The notes under the pieces are model-generated. The model made no database searches. It was not told the DNA's origin and worked only from the letters and a program-made list of their open reading frames with translations. DNA of 64,000 nt from Portulaca oleracea (taxonomy: Eukaryota; Streptophyta; Magnoliopsida; Caryophyllales; Portulacaceae), in the NCBI GenBank assembly GCA_029582165.1, contig CM055870.1:8055832-8119831 (forward strand), read 5' to 3'. Of the stretch, positions 27,401 through 36,900 are shown one piece after another. Position 1 is the stretch's first letter. The number at the start of each line of letters is the position of its first letter. The position numbers were made by a program, and so were the translations under genes.

Positions 27401-28023
27401 AGATGCCGGAGTAGAGGAACTTCTTGTGGCTGGAATCCTAACGAATCCCAAGATTCAGCTTGCAATTTAACCAATGCCGATTGCGAAACCTTCCAAAACG
27501 AAACATTATCCCCATCCGCAACAATCTCACGCTTTGCACTAGCAACAGCAGCCTCAATCTTCTCAATCGTTTCTTTCCGATCACTCTTCATCCCATGACT
27601 TTGCTGAGTAGGGAACTTGGGATTCTGCCATTGTTGTTGCAGTTGCTGCTGATGATGATGTCTGTGCACAAATTTGTTAGGAGTCTTCTCATTCTGCTGC
27701 ACAGACGAAGAAGACGAACTGGGGTTCTGAACCTGGGAAGGAGTCGTGCTCTGCTGCTGTTGAACAGTTGATACATTGGGGTTCTGAACGTTGTAAGGGA
27801 AAGGGTTTTGCATCGGGAAATTAGGGTTTTGGTTGGGGAAATTAGGGTTTTGATAGTAGTAAGGGTTGGTGTGGGTGTTGAAGGGGAGTAAGGGGTTGTT
27901 CTGGAGTAATAAGCCCAGGTTTTGAAGGAGTGCGAGATTGGGGTCCATGTTCGGCGGTTGTTGTTGCGGCGGTTGTTGCGGCGGCGGAGGGAAGCGGGGG
28001 CGGCGGTGACCTCGTCCGTCCAT
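6468..28023 (-). CDS. NOV: NO VEIN-like giant protein (GHKL ATPase + DUF3883), 13 exons, frameshifted in exon 7
   Basis: Exons in transcript order: 28023-27382, 26943-26606, 24382-23722, 20570-20466, 18678-18501, 17144-15412, 14670-14459, 13659-11410, 10273-10161, 9931-9538, 9463-9146, 8047-7790, 7568-6468. They total 8,303 nt, one short of a multiple of three; with the missing base the protein is about 2,767 residues, close to the roughly 2,700 of Arabidopsis NOV. The start follows an upstream region without ORF and gives a Pro/Gln/Asn-rich N-terminus (residues 1-150). A basic KKKRKLKR stretch lies in exon 3. Exons 6-8 hold the Hsp90/histidine-kinase-like ATPase: ELVQNADDN, NNERGF and a broken [23 protein letters not shown] box. 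The last 135 residues are DUF3883, with GLPYDIIV and EYIEVKAS forming a PD-(D/E)xK-like core. NOV is a plant nuclear factor for auxin-dependent vein and embryo patterning (family knowledge). Introns contain LINE remnants, a MULE MITE and simple repeats. Confidence 0.88.
10547..10590. repeat. CAA / C-rich low-complexity tract
   Basis: A run of CAA units is followed by CCCCCAC units within the NO VEIN intron between exons 8 and 9. A second C-run lies at about 11204-11217. Only simple-sequence character is visible. Confidence 0.8.
17457..17816. mobile_element. MULE-type MITE, 360 bp, 9-bp TSD, in NO VEIN intron 5
   Basis: Terminal inverted repeats start CAAAAAATTACT at the left and end AGTAATTTTTTG at the right, and the arms remain complementary for more than 100 bp around GGGTACCCTAACTTTT. 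The 9-bp sequence CCCAGGATC is directly repeated at 17448-17456 and 17817-17825. A 9-bp duplication with long inverted repeats is the Mutator-like signature. No transposase is encoded. Confidence 0.85.
17875..17955. repeat. Short direct repeat, 23 bp, 58-bp period
   Basis: The segment GGAGGAATTTATGGGCCACA plus three bases (AAT) occurs at 17875 and again at 17933, just right of the MULE MITE in the same intron. It looks like a small local duplication. Confidence 0.75.
20278..20300. repeat. (AC)n microsatellite
   Basis: About eleven AC units in the NO VEIN intron between exons 5 and 4. Simple repeat only. Confidence 0.9.
21245..22980. mobile_element. Three degenerate LINE-type 3' tails in NO VEIN intron 3
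   Basis: Three diverged homologous blocks (about 21250-21625, 22320-22700, 22735-22980) lie head to tail on the plus strand. Each contains a reading like ERNxRVFRG or [11 protein letters not shown], resembling the W-K/R-ERN-R-F-G segment near the end of plant non-LTR reverse transcriptases, and the tails end near TATTAATA. Frames are riddled with stops. The similarity is remembered, not computed. A GA-rich satellite and extra sequence separate blocks 1 and 2. Confidence 0.5.
21638..21855. repeat. (GA)n tract with duplicated flank
   Basis: Two (GA)n runs (about 21642-21664 and 21770-21792) are each followed by near-identical sequence CCCAAATGATTG...GTGTTGAACTT...GCCTTTGCTTGC. This is a tandem duplication of about 130 bp containing the microsatellite. 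A G-run precedes the second tract. Confidence 0.8.
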
Positions 28024-29288
28024 AACTTAACTATAATACTATCAGTAACGGAGAAGAAGACGAAGAAGATGATGAATAGCGGAGGGACGAGAAATCAAGG
28101 GTTTAAGGAAAGGGTTTAAGGGCAGTTTTAAAGGGCAGGCCTGGTTGTTTGCCGCCAATTGGAGCGGCGGTTGGTAAGAGGTGTCTCAATGTCTCATCTC
28201 ATGTATGAATGATATGATTGTTGGGCCGGACCTCTGCAAGATGATCACCATTTAGGGCCTATAATGTTGGAGGTAAGTAATGGGTATGGTAAATATTGGA
28301 TGTGGTGAATATTGGTAAATTTTGGGGTTGAGCTGGCTGTGTCAAATTTATGGGCAAAAAAATTTGGTAAAATTCAAATTTTGATATTTTTTGATAAATT
28401 TTGATAACTTTTGTGAAATTTACATTAGCATATCAAAATTAATTTTTTAAAATTTTAGTAATTTAGGTAGAAAATTACCCAATCCAATCTACCCATCAAT
28501 TTGACCAACCAGTTTATGTTTTAGTTAAATAGTAAAAAAAAAGATTTGATCATGTTATTGTGGATAAGGAACTTAAGGGTCTTGCCCCTTAAGGTAAATA
28601 GTAAAAACCTAAAAATAGTTTATGTAATGCAAGCTATGAATTTGGTCACCGTAAATGCAATTGAATAACAAATTTTACAAAGTCACTCAACCAGCAACAA
28701 ACAAAACAACAAATAAGATTAATCCATCAAATTGTCTTTCTATCTTCTTGTCTTTACTCTGGAAAGTCTTATCTCAATCTCTTGGTCTTTGCGAATGATA
28801 CCAATGTCACATACAATCTCTACCGCCCTATGAACTTCGTCAACCATTCTATCACGCGAACTTTCCACATACTTCATCGAGCCCTCTATTTGACTGCAAT
28901 TTCCCACTTGTTTTTTTCTTCCTTCTGTCCTTTGAGATTGTAGGCCTACAAGTTGCTTTTATAACCACCTGTCATTTGGATTTCATCATAATGCGTTGTT
29001 TCCTTTTACGTCTGGCTCTAGCCCGGCCATAGCAGTCACTGGAGAATAGTCTTCAAAATCTATAGCTAAATTAGGGTTATCGTCAACAACATATGCTCCA
29101 ATCGGGCTACTAAATGTACGACCAATGTTGGAGTTAGCCCCCTGGTTATTATCTCCCCGCCATTTAATTGGGATCTAATCAAAAGAGGATCCTTGTATGC
29201 CAGCTTGCTTGCACCTTTAGTGTTAATGCAAACCTCAATAGGGTATGTGATGGTCTTGTTAGACTTAGATGAGCCATCACTCAAAGGT
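28024..29288. promoter_or_regulatory. Upstream region of the NO VEIN gene
   Basis: This lies 5' of the NO VEIN start codon on the minus strand and should hold its leader and promoter. The first 120 bases are purine-rich on the plus strand. No unambiguous TATA box or element boundary can be defended from sequence alone. The portion from about 29060 may be the decayed 3' part of the neighbouring RRM pseudogene. Confidence 0.4.
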
Positions 29289-29712
29289 TCAAGAGAGTCG
29301 TAACGATCGTATCTTCGACAACGATGTTTCTGACCCAATATTAACACATACAGGGGACGTGTTGGGAGATTTGATCACGGCAAGTGAAACACGACCATAA
29401 ATCTTTTTGGGAACCCATTTCTGATCAAGCTTTGAAACAACTGAAGTCCTTATAAGATGGTTTTTTTGGAACTTAGCCCATGTCACATACAACTTCTTGT
29501 GATTGACGAACTTATAGTTCATACTTTCAATAGCTTTTCTTCCTTCCTCCCTGTTAGCAAACCTCATAAATCCATACTTTCTACAATTTTTGCCAATTTT
29601 GCGGGGACACATGCATCAACCATCTTACCAAAACTGCTTAATATGCTTTTAAGTCTTGTATTCCCCATATCAAAAGGCAAATTATCAATAAAAAGGGACA
29701 CGATTTGATTAT
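29289..29712 (-). pseudogene. Decayed RRM-domain coding fragment
   Basis: Read on the minus strand, one frame gives VSLFIDNLPFDMG (an RNP2-like strand) and continues to about 29590. After a frameshift the next frame gives CRKYGFMRFANREEGRKAI (an RNP1 octamer KYGFMRFA) and KLYVTWAKFQ. Together they form one RNA-recognition motif split by a frameshift. Downstream frames (to about 29066) are also open only in pieces. RRM proteins of this form occur both as host genes and in plant LINE ORF1; which source applies cannot be settled here. No introns are apparent, which would suit a retrocopy. Confidence 0.6.
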
Positions 29713-30099
29713 CCTTATCCAGCTTTCCGGACACCACAGAGGCATCATTAGCAAGATGGTGGTCCGAAAAAGAGCACGAGTTACCTAACCCTCATTCAAG
29801 CCTATCAACTCTTTAAGACTAACTAAAATTTCAGAGGTCTCTTTTAAAGAAGGCAAGCAACCAAAACCGAAGACTCCGCCCTCCAAAGAAAGGGAGGCAA
29901 CAAGGTTCTCAATTTCAAGTGATGGAGTCTTAAGCCTAGTACAAATTTGGTTAAAACAAACTTTGATGGAAAAGTTTTGGCACCAAATTATCCTTAATGA
30001 TAGGGAAAAGGAATCAATCAAGAAAAATGAAAGTAAAAAAAATAGTCATCTTTGTTCTCCATCATTTAACCCATTTTACTTTCCCAAATAAGAGGAAAA

Positions 30100-30500
30100 T
30101 ACTAATTATGTTCCATATTAATTGTCGCCTTTAAAAATTATGCAGTCAAATCTCAAAAAGTTTAACTATAAATTTCTCAATATATATACATTGAGTCGTT
30201 ATATAAACTTATTACCATTATATTCATAAAAAAATATTATCATAGAATATAATATTACAATCGTTAATAATATATTATTTAAAAAATTATCGTTCAATAT
30301 TGGAGACCGTAATAAGCACAATCATAAATAATATAGAATAGGGCAAGTAGTCAATACTACCTCCATCTTAATTTTCTTGTCACAATAACTAATTTTTTTT
30401 CTCTCGTTGTTTATCTCTTTTATAATTCTAACAATTGTAATTTATATTTTACCCTTAATAAATAAATTTATTTAGAATTCCAATATTTTTTTTCAAAGGA
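30100..30500. repeat. Degenerate Stowaway-like fragments
   Basis: The segments TGTTCCATATTAATTGTCGCC and ATACTACCTCCATCTTAA resemble the terminal and inner sequence of the Stowaway-type MITEs seen intact at 52038-52295 and 43280-43492. They lack a matching opposite end, so they are called only as fragments. Confidence 0.45.
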
Positions 30501-30948
30501 TATTGTGAGACAACATGTACAATCCATAAACTTTTCACTCCACTGTCAATGTGTGGCCAGCCGAACTCTTATTCAAACAGGCCCAAAAAAAAACAGACCC
30601 GAAAAAAAAAGACCCGAAATCTTCAGCCAAGCAACTTGACTCCCTCGCGTTTCCTAAACCTGGGTCATAGAAACTTGAAAGTTCGCCGCCAAACAAACTC
30701 AACCTCAATTTCCCCGCCGTCCTCACTCATTTCGGCCGCCGCCTCCACCACCACCACCGCCACCGCCACCACCGCTGCTCCGCCTTACGCCGTCGTCCCT
30801 CTCTAACTCGGTACGTCCTATATGGCGTTTCCGTTGAGTGCAAGTGCTCACCAAATGCTTTTTCTAACTCTAATCGCTTTCATACTTTCGATTAGCAGGT
30901 ATTCTATCGTTGTGTGGGTGGAGAGTAAATTGCTAATTTTGCTCGAAA
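30501..30948 (+). promoter_or_regulatory. Leader and probable 5'-UTR intron of the DEAD-box gene
   Basis: The 450 bases before the helicase ATG include CCACC/CCGCC repeats near 30740-30780. They then show a plausible donor at 30811 (CTCG/GTACGT) and an acceptor near 30900 (TTAGCAG/GTATTC). This would give a 5'-UTR intron of about 90 bp. It is inferred from splice signals only. Confidence 0.4.
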
Positions 30949-33900
30949 ATGGAGGACGAAACTCATGAACAGGTGAAATCATTCAAGGAGTTGGGAGTGT
31001 GTGAGCCTTTAGCGGAAGCTTGTGCCAAATTAGGGTGGGAAGCCCCAACCAAGATTCAAGCAGAAGCACTACCTCATGCTCTTGAAGGTATGTTTCCACG
31101 CATACTACTGCTTTTCAATACATTTACATGCACCTAAAGAAGTAGAAAATTATGTTATTGTTAAGTTTCACCCTAATTTGGGGAAACTAAAAGAGAAGAG
31201 GGAGTGAGATTTGAGAAACGATGATGCATTATTAATGAGAATTTACAATCTCAACTCAAGAGATAAAAGAGGGAGAGGAAGGCTATATATAACCAACCTT
31301 CATTCTCTAACAAACCAAGAAAAGGATAAAGAAACAAAGAAATAAGATTGTCAACAAATTGGGAACCAATACAAGATTTTATAATTCCTAACACCCCTCA
31401 AATTGGAGGGTGACAAAACTCCAATTTGCCAATAATTTCTAGCAAAAGCTGAATGGCAAGGCTGCTATCACTGCCAATAGAATCAACGAAGGGCAGTGCA
31501 ACCTTGAAATCTTAAACTCGAACTCCAACAGCTTCCTCGCCATCACCACAACTCCTAATAGCGGGTGAATTGGACGTAGACACGGAAGAACTTGTGGAGC
31601 CAAACGACAAAAGAAAGAAACAAAGATAGATTGCCGAACTTTTTCCAGGTATTGAAGTTGTCTCCGGCGAATACATTGGCCATCAGAGACATTCCTGGTT
31701 GATCGGACGAGAGGATCACACAACAGCAGAGATAGTCGCGGATTTCAACTCCTTGTAGCTGAACTGCCTTGGCTCGTTTACAATTTCCGAGCTGAAATTC
31801 ATACTCTTCTTGATCCGGTACTTCCACTTCCTTTTCCTGACTAAAATGCCAGCCAAAAAACCAATCACAGCAGGTACAATAAAGCAGTGCGGGCTGTGCA
31901 GCTTGGAACCAATTCATGACGATGATTGTAAGGACCAAACAAACTGTGTAGCCAACGAAAGGACTCTTGAAGTATTGGCTATCTTTGAATCTTGAAACAT
32001 CAAAACGCAATGGCAATGCAACAAAGATGCCCGGAATAACAATGTCTCCCAGACCCTACATCGAAAATGGTCTCACCGGATCTGCTGTAGGGAACAAAAG
32101 CTTTATGGGTGCATCAAATGACTTGGCTACGCTAACTATGACAAGGGTAAAGAAGACCGAGAAGAAATCATATATAAAAAGTTCACCCAAAAGAATGGCA
32201 CCAGTCTTGAATGATCCAAGTGAAAGCATTTCAATTCCCTGAATGCGGAATGCAAGGCCCAAGATATTGTTTGCAAGCCAATGCTTCTTCGATGCATACC
32301 AAACACAAAGGAAGAAACCAGGAATTGCTGCAACGATATGAGATCTTGTGAACTCGACCTCCAAAGATCGGAAATAAGGAAAGCGCCGTTGCCGGGGAAG
32401 ATTCCTCGGTCTCATCTTCGTCATCGTCATCGTCATCATCATCGATCTCCACATCTCCGTCGTATTGATACACCCATTGAGACTCCATGGAATCCGTCTT
32501 CACCAAGCTTCGTGTCTCGTCATCGCCATCATCATCCCCCATCGCCAAATGAGACAGAGAAACCAGTAGCAGTCGATTCGAACCAAAGAAGCTCAAAATT
32601 TCGGTCGTACCGGATTGAAGAACCTTAGGGATTTGGGAATTAGGGAAGAACGAAGATCAAGATTGCAAGAATTTGGGGATCTTTGGGGAGTTTTTGTGTG
32701 AGCTGAAGAAAAATTTGAGTGATGAGCAATGGCGGACGCTGTAGTTGTGAGGATACGTGATGATGGTGATGGATCGAAATTTGAAAATTAGGGTTTGAAA
32801 GGGAAGAAGAAGAAATGAATCAGGGGAAGAGGAAGAAGAAGGGAATAAGGGGGAAAAGAAGACGAAGGAAACAGACGCATGAAAATAACCATGATACCAT
32901 GTTAAGTTTCACCCTAATTTGGTGAAACTAAAAGAGAAGAGGGAGTGAGATTTGAGAAATGATGATGTATTATTCATGAGAATTTACAATCTCAACTCAA
33001 GAGATAAAAGAGGGAGAGGAAGGCTATATATAACCAACCTTCCTTCTCTAACAAACCAAGAAAAGGATAAAGAAACAAAGAAACAAGATTGTCAACAAAT
33101 TGGGAACCAATACAAGATTTTATACTCCCTCCGTTCTTTTTTATCTGTCATTTATGGTTTTCAGTGCCAATTTTTAATCAATAATTTCTAATATAAATGT
33201 TTTGCAAAAAATTATAATATTATACTTTTTTAATAGTATTTTTTATTACGAATCTAATGGCATCAATTTCGTATGAAGAATCATTGTACAAATTAAAATA
33301 TTAACGGTCAAAGTTTTGACACAATTTCCGAGGACGACTAATAAAACGAAACAGAGGGAGTAATTCCTAACAGTTATTGGGTGTGAACAATGGGTAGGTA
33401 TGGGTGAACAATTATGTTATTGCACTTCTCTTCCTTAGATTTTGGGCATTGCGAATGTATTATGCAAATGGTTTATCTCTTTTTTTTTAAAGTAATTTAC
33501 TAGTTTTGGTTGACTTGTGAAATTTTTTTGCAGGGAAGGATATAATTGGGCTTGCTCAAACTGGTTCTGGTAAAACCGGGGCATTTGCTTTGCCTATCAT
33601 CCAAGCTTTGCTGGATTCTCCTCAGCATCCGCCGTTCTTCGGTTGTGTGCTTTCGCCAACACGGTAAATTTCTGTTACTGTGAATGTCATTAATTGTTTC
33701 TGAGCTGGGTTTTCAAATGCTAAGTATGATGGATATGTGGGGGCTGGGGGGTTCTTCTCGGAGACTTGGAGTTACAAATGTGTTGATTGGCTATGGCATT
33801 TCAATGCACTTGCTAGAGGTGGACTGTGGCTACCTGGTACTAGTATGCTAATGGATTCTAGTTAGGAAATTTGGCAACTTTACCCTTGTTAATGGAGTAA

Positions 33901-36900
33901 TTAGGCACCTCCTTATACTTATTAAACACGATCCACCGAATCTATGTTGCTTATAGAATGCTGGGTTGGTTTGGTTATACTTATCTGTAGTAAGTTGATC
34001 TTATGAACAAAGGTCATTGATTTCGGGAAATACCTCACTTTTTGTGGTGGAATTTAATTTATATTCCTTTTCTTTATGTCTTCATCCATGTGGACTGGAG
34101 TTGGGGTAATTAAGTAATTTCACTGCTATGATGTGTTATTTACTGGTTAAATTTCATCAAATTCTTCTTCCAAGTACGGTGACTGAACTGAGTGGGCTTT
34201 CTGTGCCAAGGGTTTAATAGAAATTCTGGTGCAATGTAAATTAAGGCACCTTTAAGCTGATAAAGTAGATATTTATGAATTGCTTTAGGATAGTGATATT
34301 TGTTTTACCATATATTTATTATTTTGGCTTTCAGGTCTTGAAACTTTTAGCCGATCTTTTTGTTTTCTTTGTATGTAGAATGGGTAGTGCAATTCCATGA
34401 AGTTAAGATTGTGCTGCTGCTGATAGTTTATTGTCCTGTTTTCATTTAGGGAGCTTGCAATTCAAATTGCTGAGCAGTTTGAAGCTTTGGGAGCTGACAT
34501 TGGTTTAAGAACTGCAGCGGTATGCTTCTATCTGCACTGAACAATTCTTGTTCATTTTCTTGTTCTTTTACTTTGGCTTCTATCTGCACCGAACTACAGT
34601 GGTATGCTTCTATCTGCACTGAACCATTCTTTTTTTGCCCATATACCACATTGCCATGCATCCGTCTTGGGCAGCTTATTATCATGATGCTTTAAACCAA
34701 AAAGAATATACAAGTTAACAGCAAGTATTGCCTTTTTTATTGGTTGTAAGCTGTTTGAATGACGTAATAGTAATTTTGTTTGTTAAAATTACTGCTCTAT
34801 TACCAAAAAAATAAAATAAAATAAAAATAAACTTACTGCTCTATCTTTTCATGAGTATATAGATTACATTTTGTACAAGTTCCCTCTCTGTATTCTACTT
34901 TCTCTAAGGTTTTTTTTTTTTTTTGATGGTTTCCTTAATCATAAATTCTGAGTTGTTGACAAGACTGTATCTTCTGAAGCTTGTTGGTGGAGTAGACATG
35001 AATCAGCAGCAGATTGCTCTTGCAAAACGACCTCACATCATAGTAAGCTCCTGCTCTCTTTTGTGTGATATACTTATATTTTCTATGCCTATTATTTTAC
35101 CATTTGAAGACTAAAATTTAAATACAATGAAACCTCACAATGAGCCTACACTTATCTCTGGGGCAGCAAATGTAGATCAGCTCAGATGTGAGATGACAGG
35201 TGAGTTTTGCCATAAAAATTAGAGCAGTGGTGTCTGTAAGTTTTAATGGTAACCAGGCCTGGTCCTATGGTTGAGGTTGTACACAAAAGTGTTGGAGTTA
35301 AGAAATTAGGGAACTCATACTTAATTAATCAAGGCTAACAAAAATAAAAGGTATGTCTTTAGGCTTTCACGTGCTTCTTTATATTAAATCTGACCTTCCA
35401 TTTGTGATGTGTAAAAGGGGGCGTGTTATGGTGTCACATGTCTTAATTCTAAGTAGCTCACTAGTCTTGCTTGAACAGTCCGACGTATTTTGAGCATCTT
35501 GATCACCAATTAATTTTATTTCCTTGTAGATTGGTACACCTGGACGTCTTATGGATCACTTGACTAATACCAAGGGGTTTTCACTTCGTGCATTGAAATA
35601 TCTGGTACGTAAACATTTGGTTCTTTTGGTTGCCTCTTTTTTGCTTCTCATTTGTGTTTATCCCTACTCTAGTAGTGTTACTTGCGTCAGTCTATGAGTA
35701 TTCTGCAAGGGTTGGATTTTGTAGGCTTTAAGTGTAGTTGGGTCACCTTCTCCAGAAAGTCTCGCATTTTTTAGGGTTCTAAAATGTGGATTAGGCTACA
35801 GTCCATGTTTCATTTTACCATTGAGTGTTTTACTCAGTTAGGTGAGGTGAAAGTAGGATTCCGAGTGACATCTTGTTCCTGATGAAGATGCTGTTGAGTG
35901 TGTGCTTGATAGCCTTGAAAGTGGTTACATGTTCATGGTTGTTTGGAAAAGAGGGGTGCACTACTCTGTAGCCTAACTTATAGTATAGATCTTTGCTTGT
36001 CCTTCCCTGAATTCGTTTAACAACTGTTTCCTTTCGTGTCCAATTTGCTCCTCTTTCTCCCATTATCCAATTCCAACCCCAAAGCCTGAAGGAAAACTGG
36101 AAGATGGCGAGGGAGAAGTTTACAATCAACAGTCTTGGGAATACATTCTGTTTACATACATTGCTTGAGCTGAAGAATTTAGATTTATTTAAATCCGTGT
36201 TTTTGAGTCCCTCCCTTTTGGTTGTTATTTGTTCCAAGTCAAAACCATGATTAAGATGTGCCATAGCATGTACTTTGCCCCCCCTTCAAATTTCTCATGC
36301 AGATACATATATGTTTTGCAGGTATTGGATGAGGCTGATAGGTTATTGAATGATGATTTTGAAAAAGCACTTGATGATATTCTGAAAGTCATTCCTCTTG
36401 ATAGAAGGACTTATTTGTTTTCTGCCACCATGACCAAAAAGGTAAGCACAGAAAAATAACGGAGGAAAAAGTTGGGGGGGGGGGTGCTGTTTACTGTTGT
36501 ATTCATTTTTCTTTGGTATGTGACTTTGTGTAAAGTTTCTTTCTTTCTTCTGTTTCTTTCCCTTTTTTCTTTAAAGTGTGCGGTTGGGACGTGGGACATC
36601 AAGAACATGCATAGGTAGTGTGGACTGAACAATGTTGGAAGCCTTTTTCATCCTGGCAGGGAGTTTCTTTAGTCAGAGTTGGCTTTCATTTGGATATTTG
36701 GCCTATTGTTTGCAGTGTGCTGATGGCTTTGTAGTGTCATCCTGTTGTATTCATTTAAGGTCAAAGTTTTTGCATAAATTCGGTGGATGTCAGTCCATTT
36801 AGCTTGAAAGTTGAACCAACCCTTTCTTGGCCTTCCATTGTCTACTGTGTGCACACAAATTTTTGTACACGTGAATTTTTGTCTTCCATTGTCTGATGTT

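Larger units (their letters stand above)
31159..33372 (-). mobile_element. Non-autonomous LTR retrotransposon carrying host gene fragments
   Basis: Direct repeats at 31159-31393 and 32900-33372 (235 bp once a nested MITE is removed) begin TGTTA and end CTAACA, and differ at only six positions by my count. The 5-bp target duplication GTTAT flanks the element at 31154-31158 and 33373-33377. On the minus strand the upstream LTR is followed directly by TGGTATCA, the initiator-tRNA-Met primer binding site common in plant Copia elements. The other LTR is preceded by AATTTGAGGGG, a polypurine tract. The 1.5-kb interior has no gag, protease, integrase or reverse transcriptase; it carries fragments of signal peptide peptidase and other genes. 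Size and content fit a TRIM/LARD-like or Bs1-like element. It lies antisense within intron 1 of the helicase gene. Confidence 0.9.

Noticed and set aside
27460..27771. 103-residue plus-strand ORF over NO VEIN exon 1
   Set aside because: It is the complement of the Pro/Gln-rich N-terminus; leucine-rich content is a by-product of CAG repeats.
27800..27870. TTAGGGTTT repeats as telomere-like or telo-box elements
   Set aside because: They fall inside NO VEIN exon 1 and encode its Asn-Pro repeats.
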